Below are positions 8,726 to 16,316 of a DNA stretch of 64,000 nt, piece by piece. A model generated the notes under the pieces. It made no database searches, had not been told where the DNA came from, and saw only the letters and a program-made list of their open reading frames with translations. The DNA is taken from contig NZ_CP107942.1 of the NCBI RefSeq assembly GCF_036053395.1, positions 524,501-588,500 on the forward strand. Reading direction: 5' to 3'. Numbering within the stretch: the stretch's first letter is position 1; every line of letters starts with the position of its first letter. Source of the stretch: Actinoplanes sp. NBC_00393. Lineage in GTDB: Bacteria > Actinomycetota > Actinomycetes > Mycobacteriales > Micromonosporaceae. The position numbers and the translations under genes are program-made.

Positions 8726-9729
8726 CGGGACCTCCTCGCCCGGGCGCGCAGCAGGTCGGCACCGACCGCCACGATGATGAAGATGCCGACGAACAGGTCG
8801 GAGAGCTGCGAACTCCAGCCCAGCTGCGTGACGCCGGAGGCGACCGACTGGACCAGCAGGGCGCCGAGCAGGGTGCCGAGCACCGAGCCGCGGCCACCCA
8901 TGATCGAGGTGCCGCCGATGACGACGGCGGCGATCACGGCGAGTTCCTTGCCGGAGCCGACGGACTGGTCGAGCGTGGAGGTGCCCTGCGCGATCACGAA
9001 GCAGGACGCCAGGCCGACGAGCAGGCCGGTGAGCACGTAGGCGAGCAGGACGCGGCGCTGGACGCGTACGCCCGCCAGCCGGGCCGCCTGCGCGTCGCCG
9101 CCGATGGCGAAGAAGTGCCGGCCGCCCGCGGTGTGCCGCAGGTACCACCAGGCCGCCGCCGTGATCAGCAGCGTGATCAGGAACGCGTGCGGTACGCCGA
9201 ACGTCCGCCCGTCCTGGCCGCGCCCGAAGAACGCGAGGGTCCCGGGGATCCCGTTCACCGTTCCGGAGCCGAAGATCTGCAGGCCCAGGAAGAGGAACAG
9301 GTTCGCCGTACCGAAGGTGATGATGATCGCGTGCACGCGGCCGTACGCGATCAGCACGCCGTTGATCAGCCCGAGCAGGCCACCGGCCGCGACCGAGACG
9401 AGCACCGCCACGGCCAGGTTGACTTCGGCCTCGACCAGCAGTTTCGCCGTCAGCACCGAGCACACCATGATGGCCGCGCCGACCGAGACGTCGATGCCAC
9501 CCGTGATGATCACGATGGTCATGCCGACGCCGACCAGCGCCACCGGCGCGGTCGCCACCAGCAGCGGCTGGATCGAGCCGGCGGTCATGAACGCCGGGGT
9601 GCTGGCCCAGAGCGCCACCCACAGGATCGCGATCACGCCGACCAGCACGATCTCCTGGCCGGTGACCGGGGGAGGGAGCACCTTCTGCTTGGTTCGCACG
9701 GCGGGCTTCTCCGCCGTCGTGACGCTCAT
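8722..9729 (-). CDS. Rhamnose ABC transporter permease (first)
   Basis: This 335-residue membrane permease is of the same RbsC-like family as its neighbour. A cytoplasmic N-terminus (about 1-25) is followed by eight to ten hydrophobic helices. The segment VTGQEIVLVGVIAILW begins the first helix, and GGIDVSVGA and GGTSIMGGRGSVLGTLLGALL are family hallmarks. Four-base overlaps with the ATPase gene (9726-9729) and the next permease (8722-8725) point to tight translational coupling. Substrate assignment to rhamnose rests on the isomerase and binding protein in the same operon. Confidence 0.9.
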   Translation of the reverse strand: MSVTTAEKPAVRTKQKVLPPPVTGQEIVLVGVIAILWVALWASTPAFMTAGSIQPLLVATAPVALVGVGMTIVIITGGIDVSVGAAIMVCSVLTAKLLVEAEVNLAVAVLVSVAAGGLLGLINGVLIAYGRVHAIIITFGTANLFLFLGLQIFGSGTVNGIPGTLAFFGRGQDGRTFGVPHAFLITLLITAAAWWYLRHTAGGRHFFAIGGDAQAARLAGVRVQRRVLLAYVLTGLLVGLASCFVIAQGTSTLDQSVGSGKELAVIAAVVIGGTSIMGGRGSVLGTLLGALLVQSVASGVTQLGWSSQLSDLFVGIFIIVAVGADLLRARARRSR

Positions 9730-11231
9730 TCGCTTCCTCCCGCGGCCGCCGCCAGCAGGTCCACCTGCTTGGCGTCCGGGCCGAACTCCTCGGTCGTGGT
9801 CCCGCCGCGCACCACCTGGATGCGGTCCGCGATGCGCAGCGCCTCCGGCAGGTCCGAGGTGACCACCAGCACCGCGGTGCCCTCCTCGGCCAGCTCGGTG
9901 ATGATCCGGTGGATCTCCTCCTTGGCGCCGACGTCGACACCCTGGGTCGGCTCGGCCAGGATCAGCACCTTCGGCCGCTCCACCAGCTGCCGGGCCAGCA
10001 CCACCTTCTGCGCGTTGCCGCCGGACATCGCGTTCACCGGCTGCCGCTCGCTCGGCGTCTTCACCGCGAGCCGCTGGATCAGGCCGGTCGCGACCTTCGT
10101 CTCGCGGGCCCGGTCGATGAACATGCCGAACCGCGACAGCAGCTTCAGGTGACCCGCGGAGATGTTGAAGGCGATCGACTGGAAGCCGAACATGCCCTCG
10201 AGCTTGCGGTTCGCCGGGAGAAGCGCGACGCCCTTCTTCTGCGCGTCCTCCGGGGACTTCAAGGTCTCGGTGGCGCCGTCCAGCCTCAGCTCGCCGCCGG
10301 TGGCCCGGTCGATGCCGTAGATGCAGGCGGCGATCTCCGAGACACCGCTGCCGACCAGCCCGTACAGGGCGACGATCTCGCCTTTGCGGACGGCCACGTC
10401 GACGTCGCGGAACTTGCCGGCGCGGGTCAGGCCGCGCAGCTCCAGCACGGCCGGTCCCTCCGGGACCTCACGGTGCGGCCGGGCGTCGGAGAGCTCCTCA
10501 CCCACCATCAGGTGGGCGATCTGCCGCACGCTCAGATCACCGATCGGGTACGTCCCGATGGTCCTGCCGTCACGCATGACAGTGACCTCGTCGGCGATCC
10601 GGAACAGCTCGTCCAGCCGGTGCGAGATGTAGATGACCGCGACACCGGAGGCGGTCAGCCGCCGGACCACGTCGAAGAGCACCTCGATCTCGGCGTCGGT
10701 CAGGATCGCCGACGGCTCGTCCAGGATCAGCACCTTCGCGTCGCCGGAGAGCGCCTTCGCGATCGAGACCTGCTGCTGCTCGGCGATCGATAGGTCGCCG
10801 ACCGTGGCGGTCGCGTACTTCGCCGGCAGGCCGAGCAGCTCGAGGAGTTCGACGACCCGCTCGTTCTGCGCGGCCCAGTCGACTCTTCCGCTCTTCTTGA
10901 GCTCCTTGCCGAGGAAGATGTTCTCCGCGACGGTCAGCTCGGCGAAGAGCTGCGGCTCCTGGTAGACGGTCGCGATGCCGAGGGCGATCGCGTCGGTGGT
11001 GGAGTGGATCCGCACCGGGGCGCCGTCCCACTCGACTTCGCCGGTGTCGGCGGTCTCCGCCCCCGCGATGATCTTGATCATCGTGGACTTGCCCGCGCCG
11101 TTCTCACCGACGAGAGCGTGGACCTTGCCCGCCCGTACCGTGAAATCGCCGTGCTGAATGGCCCGAACCGCGCCGAACCGCTTACTGATAGCGGTCAGGC
11201 GCAGCCGGGGGGTTTCGTTGTTGTCGGTCAT
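9726..11231 (-). CDS. Rhamnose ABC transporter ATPase with two nucleotide-binding domains
   Basis: This 501-residue protein is a fused double ATPase of the RbsA/RhaT type. The first domain is complete: GENGAGKST Walker A, LSIAEQQQVSIAKAL signature and LILDEPSA Walker B. The second has a degenerate Walker A (GLVGSGVSE, no lysine), which is normal for this family, a good signature (SGGNAQKVVLARQL), and LILAEPTQGVD, where the usual Walker B aspartate is alanine. Only the first site is therefore likely to hydrolyse ATP well. The ATG at 11231 overlaps the binding-protein stop by one base (TGATG). Confidence 0.92.
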   Translation of the reverse strand: MTDNNETPRLRLTAISKRFGAVRAIQHGDFTVRAGKVHALVGENGAGKSTMIKIIAGAETADTGEVEWDGAPVRIHSTTDAIALGIATVYQEPQLFAELTVAENIFLGKELKKSGRVDWAAQNERVVELLELLGLPAKYATATVGDLSIAEQQQVSIAKALSGDAKVLILDEPSAILTDAEIEVLFDVVRRLTASGVAVIYISHRLDELFRIADEVTVMRDGRTIGTYPIGDLSVRQIAHLMVGEELSDARPHREVPEGPAVLELRGLTRAGKFRDVDVAVRKGEIVALYGLVGSGVSEIAACIYGIDRATGGELRLDGATETLKSPEDAQKKGVALLPANRKLEGMFGFQSIAFNISAGHLKLLSRFGMFIDRARETKVATGLIQRLAVKTPSERQPVNAMSGGNAQKVVLARQLVERPKVLILAEPTQGVDVGAKEEIHRIITELAEEGTAVLVVTSDLPEALRIADRIQVVRGGTTTEEFGPDAKQVDLLAAAAGGSE

Positions 11232-12259
11232 CAGTAGTTGAACTGGTCGACGTTCTGGTCGGTGATCTCCAGAGCCGGGCCGAGGAGCAGCATCTTGTCC
11301 GCCTCGGTGTACTCGACCGCGGACAGCTCGCTGGAGACGTTGTTCTTGGCCTCGAACGACTTGCCCTGCGCGATCTGGGCGCCGGCCCACGCGGTCAGGT
11401 AGCCGAGGTTCTCCACGTCCCAGAGGATCGCGGCGGTCGACGACTTGTCCTGCAGGTACGGCTTCATCGCCTGCGGGGTGCCCAGGCCGACGGTGAAGAC
11501 CTTGCCGATCTTGCCGGCGTCCTTGACCGCCTGCGCCACACCCGGCGCGCTCGACGTGCACTCGCCGACCAGACCGGTCAGGTCGGGGTGGGCGTTCATC
11601 AGGTCGGTGGCCATCTGCGTCGCCTTGGCCTGGTCCTCACCGGCGTAGACGATGTCGACGATCTCGGCGTCCGGGTACTTCTCCGCGGTGACCTTCTTCT
11701 GCACCTCGATCCACGAGTTCAGGTTCTCGGCGGTCTGGCCGCAGGAGACGATCGCGTACTTCCCCTTGCCGCCCATCGCCTTGAGCAGCGCGTCGGTCAG
11801 GCCGGTGCCGATGCCCTCGGCGGTGGCCTGGTTGACGAAGACCTCACGGACGCTGCTCGGCGCGTCGGTGTCGGCGGTCGCGACGTGGATGCCGGCGTCC
11901 TTGGCCTGCTGCAGCAGCGGGGCCATGCTGTCCGGGTCGTTCGGCGCGACGATCAGGGCGTCGACCTTCTGCTGGATGTAGGAGCGCACGATATCGGCCT
12001 GCGCCGCGGCGTCGGCCTGGGTCGGCCCCTGGTACAGCCACTCGACGTTGCCCATCGCGGCGGCGGCTTCCTTGCCGCCCGCGTTCATCGCCTCGAAGTA
12101 GGGCACGCCCTGCAGCTTCGGGACGAAGGCCACCTTGTAGGTCTTGCTGCCGGCATCAGTGCCGCCGGCAGAGTCGGTCTCGTTCTTTTTGGTGCAGCCG
12201 GTGAGAGCTATGGCGGCCGTCGCGGTGAGCGCGACGGCAGCAGCGAACCGAGGACGCAT
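11231..12259 (-). CDS. Rhamnose-binding lipoprotein (RhaS-like)
   Basis: This 342-residue protein is a periplasmic-binding-protein family 4 (ribose/rhamnose type) lipoprotein. The signal peptide ends in a lipobox ALTGC with Cys22 as the lipid anchor, followed by a flexible Thr/Gly/Ser linker. The mature part starts YKVAFVPKLQGVPYFEAM and has the two-lobed fold features ALIVAPNDPDSM and TADTDAPSS. It is the first gene of the operon, with a strong AGGAGG site five bases before the ATG and a promoter/operator region upstream. RhaS versus the related autoinducer-2 receptor LsrB cannot be settled by eye, but rhaI in the same operon favours rhamnose. Confidence 0.88.
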   Translation of the reverse strand: MRPRFAAAVALTATAAIALTGCTKKNETDSAGGTDAGSKTYKVAFVPKLQGVPYFEAMNAGGKEAAAAMGNVEWLYQGPTQADAAAQADIVRSYIQQKVDALIVAPNDPDSMAPLLQQAKDAGIHVATADTDAPSSVREVFVNQATAEGIGTGLTDALLKAMGGKGKYAIVSCGQTAENLNSWIEVQKKVTAEKYPDAEIVDIVYAGEDQAKATQMATDLMNAHPDLTGLVGECTSSAPGVAQAVKDAGKIGKVFTVGLGTPQAMKPYLQDKSSTAAILWDVENLGYLTAWAGAQIAQGKSFEAKNNVSSELSAVEYTEADKMLLLGPALEITDQNVDQFNY

Positions 12260-12282
12260 GACGCCTCCTGTTGTAAGGGCTC

Positions 12283-12295
12283 TTGAAACGTTCTA
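12283..12295. promoter_or_regulatory. LacI-type operator O1 of the rhamnose operon
   Basis: TTGAAACGTTCTA matches the LacI/GalR palindrome TGAAACGTTTCA with one arm perfect and two changes in the other. It lies between the predicted transcription start (about 12304) and the start codon at 12259, a position where a bound repressor would block transcription. Confidence 0.5.
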
Positions 12296-12310
12296 TCCGA
12301 GGTGTGACTC

Positions 12311-12339
12311 ACGTTACGAGCCAGTTAGCGCGTGGTCAA
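12311..12339 (-). promoter_or_regulatory. Sigma-70-type promoter of the rhamnose operon
   Basis: Reading the minus strand, TTGACC (12334-12339) and TAACGT (12311-12316) are spaced by 17 bases. This is a good match to an actinobacterial housekeeping promoter and gives a transcript starting near 12304. Confidence 0.55.
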
Positions 12340-12405
12340 GAGTTGACTCCGCCCGGTCTGCGAGACCCACCCGCTAGGTGGCCCGCTCTGCCCGGCCCGG
12401 TTGGG

Positions 12406-12417
12406 TGAGACGTTTCA
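12406..12417. promoter_or_regulatory. LacI-type operator O2 upstream of the rhamnose promoter
   Basis: TGAGACGTTTCA differs from the perfect palindrome TGAAACGTTTCA at one base. It lies about 120 bases from O1, with the promoter between them, an arrangement known to allow repression by looping. Confidence 0.55.
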
Positions 12418-12985
12418 ACACATTGAGCCGCATGCTGCCGCTTCATTTGCGCGCCGGCGCGTGCCACACCGCGATCCGATCCCGGGCTGCGGTGTGGGCT
12501 CGATGCGGGACCGCCCACCGTGCCCGGCCATGACCTGGGCACTGCCCCGGCTGAGCCCGAGGCGTCGGCCACGTGCTGTGGCCCGGGCGGGGGCGGCCGC
12601 GCGCTGCGCCGCCGTCCCGCCGTGATCTCGCCCGGCCCGAACCTCCGCGGCGGCCTTCTCAGATCAAGTCAGAGCGCCGGACGGCCGGCGAATCAAAGTG
12701 TCGGACAGCCCGCGGATAAGTGTGTGCCGAAATGTTTGGGGTGGCGCCGCAAGCATGGACGGTCGGCGCCCACCCGCCGCGATCTTGCAACTCGCGTCGA
12801 GGGGCGGCGTCCTCCAGCCTGCCGTGGGCTCGCGGCGCGACGGGTCACTGCGGGGGGGTCACTGCGGTGGGTCACTGCGGCGGGTCGCCGCTGCGGCGGC
12901 TGGCTGCGGCGGGTCGCTGCTGCAGCGGCCTGCTGCGGCGGGTTGCTGGTTTGCGCGACGCGGACCGGCCCGGGGCGGGTGCCTT
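12418..12985. other. Gene-free GC-rich stretch
   Basis: No convincing gene is seen on either strand. Open frames here lack ribosome-binding sites and have proline/arginine/alanine-rich translations typical of GC-rich non-coding DNA. The segment 12842-12950 contains imperfect short repeats built on GGGTCACTGCGG and CTGCGGCGGG, with one strand strongly G-rich. Confidence 0.6.
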
Positions 12986-13017
12986 CCGTGGGTCTCGCCA
13001 GACGGCGAGACCCACGG
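12986..13017 (-). terminator. Strong terminator hairpin behind the DUF3618 gene
   Basis: A perfect 14-pair stem (CCGTGGGTCTCGCC against its complement) with a four-base loop AGAC sits five bases beyond the stop codon at 13022. There is no clear T-run, as is common for terminators in high-GC actinobacteria. Confidence 0.75.
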
Positions 13018-13021
13018 GCAA

Positions 13022-14815
13022 TCAGCGGCGCCGCGGGCGGTTGCGGCGGATCAGCACGATGCCGGCTGCCGCGGCGGCGACGGCGGCGCCGATCATGGCG
13101 AAGCGCTGCGGGTCCGCGGAGACCCGGCGCGGGACCGAGCCGAGCGCGGCACCGGCGCGGTTCGCAGTGTCTGCGGCGGATTTGGCCAGGTGTGTGCCGG
13201 TGTCGGCGGCGGATTTGGCCAGGTGTGTGCCGGTGTCGGCGGCGGATTTGGCCAGGTGTGTGCCGGTGTCGGCGGCGGATTTGGCCAGGTGTGTGCCGGT
13301 GTCGGCGGCGGATTTGGCCAGGTGTGTGCCGGTGTCGGCGGCGGATTTGGCCAGGTGTGTGCCGGTGTCGGCGGCCGACTTGGCCAGATGAGCCCCGGTC
13401 TCGGCGGCCGACTGCTTGACCCGGCCGGGCACATCCAGTTTGGCGGCCAGGGCAGCGGCGGTCTCACCCATCTCGGCACGCGTACGCTCGATCTCGGCCT
13501 TGAGTTCTTCCGCGCGATCGGGCGTACCCCCGTCGTCGCCGGCGGTAGCCGTGCCTTCCTGGACGTACGGATGTGGTGCGCTCTTCGGCATCTCGGTCTC
13601 GGTGTGTACGGGCGTGGTCAGATAGGTGCCCGCCTGCCCGGTCGCCGGCTTGGCTCCGGGGTCGCCTCGCTTCGAAGGCTCCTCGGCCCGCTCGGCGGCA
13701 GCCGCTTCGGTGCTCTCACCGGAGGCCACGGCGCTGCTGCCCGCACCCTTTGTCGGCCTGGTGTCGCTGACCGCCGAAGGGCTGGGACCCGGCGCCCCCT
13801 TCCCGGCGCCGGCCGTACTCGGCGAGCTGCCACCAGTCGGGCTCGGCGTTGCCTTGCCGGCCTCGAGCCTGCTCGGTGCGGCGTTGCCGGTGGCGCTCGA
13901 AGCTGTTGCAGCGCCTGCGGGGCTCGAAGCTGTTGCAACGCCTGCGGGGCTCGGAGCTGTTGCAGCGCCTGCGGGGCTCGGCGTTGTCTTGGCGGCGTCG
14001 GGCTTGCTCGGTGTGGCGTTGCTGGTGGCGATCGGGGTGGCCGCTCCGGCACTTGCCGGGTGGGGCATAGCCTTGCCGCTCGGCGCCGGCTTTGCGTGAC
14101 CGGCTGTACCCGGCCCGGGGGCCGTCACTGACCCAGCGTTCCCGGCGGCACTCGGTCCAGTCTTGCCGGTGGCGTTCTCGCCTGCCCGTCCCGAACCGCC
14201 GCTCGCGGGACCGGAACTCGATGCCGACTGCCCGGCGGCGCCCCGGTCAATGCCGGCGGGCGTCTTCTGCTGACCGGCTGCCGCCTCGTTGTTCGGAACG
14301 CCGCCGATGTGCTGCGGCGTCGATTTGCCGGCGCTCGTAGCGACCGGACCTGGTTTGTCCGGACGGGTTTCGGTGCCTTCGTGCTTGCCCGCTGTGCCAG
14401 TGGCTGCGCTGTGCCCGGAGCTGTACAGCGTGCCTGCGCCATGGTCCGACTTGCCGGCTGTGCCGAGGGTTCCGCTGTGGCCCGAGCTGCCGGCCATGCC
14501 AGTGTTTGCGCTCTGGCCGGAGTTCGTCGCCGTGCCGGACTTCGCGCCGGAATTGCCCGGCGTGCCGGAAGCGCTTCCCGGCTTTGCGGAAGCCGTCTTC
14601 TTCGCGTCGTGCGTCGTCCCCTGCTGGTCGCGGTGGGGCTTCGCCGGCGTGGGGCCGGACTTGGCCTGTCCGCTGGGGCCCGGCCGCGCGTCGGTGCGGT
14701 TCCGGCCCGGGGGAGCTGGCTTGGGGTCGGTGCGGCTCTGGCCCGTACCGGTCCGGTTCTGCGGTCCCGGGCCTGGTTTCGGGGTGTCGCTGTTGCGGTT
14801 CGTAGACGTGCTCAC
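13022..14815 (-). CDS. DUF3618 protein with long disordered region and 11-residue repeats
   Basis: This 597-residue protein has four parts. Residues 1 to about 435 are low-complexity (Pro, Ala, Gly, Ser, Thr, Lys) and probably disordered. A DUF3618 segment (about 438-465) contains EIERTRAEMGETAAALAAKL. Eight 11-residue repeats of the form AKSAADTGTHL occupy 467-554. A C-terminal membrane helix (about 572-589) is followed by a basic tail RRNRPRRR. DUF3618 proteins are small membrane proteins of unknown role found in actinobacteria, often beside a YqjE-like holin-family protein, as here. The long tail is unusual. The GTG start at 14815 has a GGGAGG site and overlaps the upstream stop by four bases (GTGA). 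Function is unknown. Confidence 0.8.
   Translation of the reverse strand: MSTSTNRNSDTPKPGPGPQNRTGTGQSRTDPKPAPPGRNRTDARPGPSGQAKSGPTPAKPHRDQQGTTHDAKKTASAKPGSASGTPGNSGAKSGTATNSGQSANTGMAGSSGHSGTLGTAGKSDHGAGTLYSSGHSAATGTAGKHEGTETRPDKPGPVATSAGKSTPQHIGGVPNNEAAAGQQKTPAGIDRGAAGQSASSSGPASGGSGRAGENATGKTGPSAAGNAGSVTAPGPGTAGHAKPAPSGKAMPHPASAGAATPIATSNATPSKPDAAKTTPSPAGAATAPSPAGVATASSPAGAATASSATGNAAPSRLEAGKATPSPTGGSSPSTAGAGKGAPGPSPSAVSDTRPTKGAGSSAVASGESTEAAAAERAEEPSKRGDPGAKPATGQAGTYLTTPVHTETEMPKSAPHPYVQEGTATAGDDGGTPDRAEELKAEIERTRAEMGETAAALAAKLDVPGRVKQSAAETGAHLAKSAADTGTHLAKSAADTGTHLAKSAADTGTHLAKSAADTGTHLAKSAADTGTHLAKSAADTGTHLAKSAADTANRAGAALGSVPRRVSADPQRFAMIGAAVAAAAAGIVLIRRNRPRRR
13154..13417 (-). repeat. Eight tandem 33-bp coding repeats
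   Basis: Eight in-frame 33-bp units encode 11-residue repeats. The six central units (13187-13384) encode the identical peptide AKSAADTGTHL; five of them are identical at DNA level and the sixth differs at two bases. The outer units read KQSAAETGAHL and AKSAADTANRA. DNA-level identity points to recent expansion by slippage or unequal crossing-over. Confidence 0.95.
13895..13975 (-). repeat. Three 27-bp coding repeats in the disordered region
   Basis: Three nearly identical 27-bp units encode the nine-residue pattern SPAGAATAP / SPAGVATAS / SPAGAATAS within the low-complexity part of the DUF3618 protein. Confidence 0.85.
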
Positions 14816-15228
14816 GAATGCCTCCCGTGGCGGGCCGCGGTCATCAGCGCATCGACGTCGCGGCGGCCGCTGGCCATGGCGGCTTCGGGCGCCGGTGGGA
14901 CCGCCTGCTGCACCTCTTTCTTGCCGATCATCCCGGCGATCCCGGCCGTGGCGAACAGGGCCACGGTCACGATCAGCGCGGCTGCCCAGACCGGCATGAC
15001 CAGCGCGAGTGCTGCGCCGATCGTGACGAAGAGGGCGCCTACCCCGTACAGGGCGATCACTCCGGCCCCGCCCAGCAGGCCGGCGCCCTTGCCGGCTTTC
15101 TTGCCCTTCTCCGTCATCTCGAGGCGGGCCAGGGCCAGCTCGTCGCGGACGAGCGTGGTCACCTGTTCGCTGAGCTGGCTGACCAGTTGCGCGGTGGAAG
15201 CCTCGGTTCGTGCGTCTGTGTGGGTCAT
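14812..15228 (-). CDS. Phage-holin-superfamily III (YqjE-like) membrane protein
   Basis: This is a 138-residue protein. An amphipathic N-terminal helix (STAQLVSQLSEQVTTLVRDELALARLEMTEKGKKAG) precedes two membrane helices (about 60-85 and 90-110). This layout is that of the YqjE/Pfam holin-superfamily III family, which in bacterial chromosomes occurs with DUF3618 genes and is not a lysis protein. The ATG at 15228 has a GGAGGGG site five bases upstream. The stop overlaps the GTG of the DUF3618 gene, so the two are coupled. A role in envelope or membrane organisation is likely but unproven. Confidence 0.8.
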   Translation of the reverse strand: MTHTDARTEASTAQLVSQLSEQVTTLVRDELALARLEMTEKGKKAGKGAGLLGGAGVIALYGVGALFVTIGAALALVMPVWAAALIVTVALFATAGIAGMIGKKEVQQAVPPAPEAAMASGRRDVDALMTAARHGRHS

Positions 15229-15535
15229 CGTCCCCTCCGTCCTGCACGGTTGTCCGCTGCAGAGGTACCCCCGCAAACCCCCACTAATCAGGCCTAAGCG
15301 TTCCGCTCGCGCTTTTCCGATGTACGCGCGGCGCACAGTCCCCGCCTACCCCCGCGACCGCGGGCCTACTCGGGGGTTTCCAACGCACCCACCCGGGGCC
15401 CATGCAGGCCCTCGGCTGGCGCTCAGGACTGTTTCAGCGTTCGCGAAGCAGCCGTCAGCGCCAGCCGGGATGAGTGGCTGACGGCGGGGCTGATCGGCGT
15501 GCAGGAAGCGAGGGGGCAGGAAAGGAGGGATGGGG
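15229..15535. other. Intergenic region with a long inverted repeat
   Basis: This 307-bp gap separates two genes read leftward. It holds the promoter region of the holin/DUF3618 pair. A perfect 11-bp inverted repeat, CGGCTGGCGCT at 15413-15423 and its complement at 15457-15467, encloses a 33-base loop. No open frame with a ribosome-binding site is seen. Confidence 0.5.
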
Positions 15536-16306
15536 TCAGGGTTTGAGCATGGGATAAAGGGCTGCGTGCGTGGGAAGGTCGGCGGCGGCCAGCAGACCGC
15601 CGGGGCCGGTGTGCAGAGGCTGGCCCTCGATGCCGGTGACGACGCAGCCCGCGGCCCGGCAGATGGCGATGCCGGCGGCGAAGTGCACGCTTTCCCGCAG
15701 ATCGCCGTACGTGACGTAGGCGGCCCGCCGCCCGTCCGCCACCCAGAGCAGGGCGAGGGTGGTGGAGAGCACCCGCGGCCGGAACCGTTCCGCAAAGGCC
15801 GGGTCGGCCAGCAGCAACGCCGGATGCCGCGGGTACGGCGGGTCCAGGTTGACGTCCACCAGCGCCGACTCCGCTGACGGCGTGAGCACGTGATCGGTCC
15901 CGTCAGCCCGGCGGACCCGGGCGACAACCCCGTCGGTCCAGAAGATCTCGCCGGCGAACGGGTCGGCGGCAGCGGCCACCCGCACGTCCGCGCCGTCACG
16001 CAGGGCGACGTTCACGGCGACCAGCGGCGTACGCACGGCGTAGTTCAACGTCCCGCAAAGCGGATCCACCAGCCACCGCCGGGCCGCCCCGGCCGGTCCT
16101 TGAGCCCCGCCTTCCTCGCCGGTGACCGCGTCGCCCGGCCGCTGAGCCCGCAACACGTCGAGGACGGCCCGCTCAGCAGCGAGGTCCGCCGAGGTGGCGA
16201 AGTCGCCGCCGCCTTTCGCCACCCGTGCGAGCTCACCGCCGTACCGTGCCTGAACTTCGGCCGCGCCGGCCGCCGCAGCCGCGATCGCCACCTCATGATC
16301 TTGCAT
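15536..16306 (-). CDS. Inositol monophosphatase-family protein with altered metal site
   Basis: This 256-residue protein has the FIG/IMPase superfamily fold: GEE (E64-E65) and the loop LVDPLCGTLNYA (residues 79-90). Active enzymes carry DPxDGT, where the second Asp binds catalytic Mg; here that residue is Cys84. The later WD motif, whose Asp also binds metal, is replaced by Val207-His208 in ESVHFAAG. Two of the usual metal ligands are therefore changed, so it may be a non-phosphatase homologue or use a different metal. It follows the two-component genes by ten bases with no clear ribosome-binding site and may be the last gene of that operon. Confidence 0.8.
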   Translation of the reverse strand: MQDHEVAIAAAAAGAAEVQARYGGELARVAKGGGDFATSADLAAERAVLDVLRAQRPGDAVTGEEGGAQGPAGAARRWLVDPLCGTLNYAVRTPLVAVNVALRDGADVRVAAAADPFAGEIFWTDGVVARVRRADGTDHVLTPSAESALVDVNLDPPYPRHPALLLADPAFAERFRPRVLSTTLALLWVADGRRAAYVTYGDLRESVHFAAGIAICRAAGCVVTGIEGQPLHTGPGGLLAAADLPTHAALYPMLKP

Positions 16307-16316
16307 GCCGGTCAGG

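Noticed and set aside
7667..9940. One fused 757-residue double permease
   Set aside because: The reading frame merely stays open upstream; the ATG at 8725 with the four-base overlap gives a normal permease, and the extra N-terminal part is antisense-like noise.
13154..13417. CRISPR-like 33-bp repeats
   Set aside because: They are head-to-tail, in frame, and encode an 11-residue protein repeat.
12520..13419. Plus-strand frames with repeated RRIWPGVCRC-like peptides
   Set aside because: The repeats are the opposite-strand reading of the 33-bp repeat in the DUF3618 gene; there is no start signal or family match.
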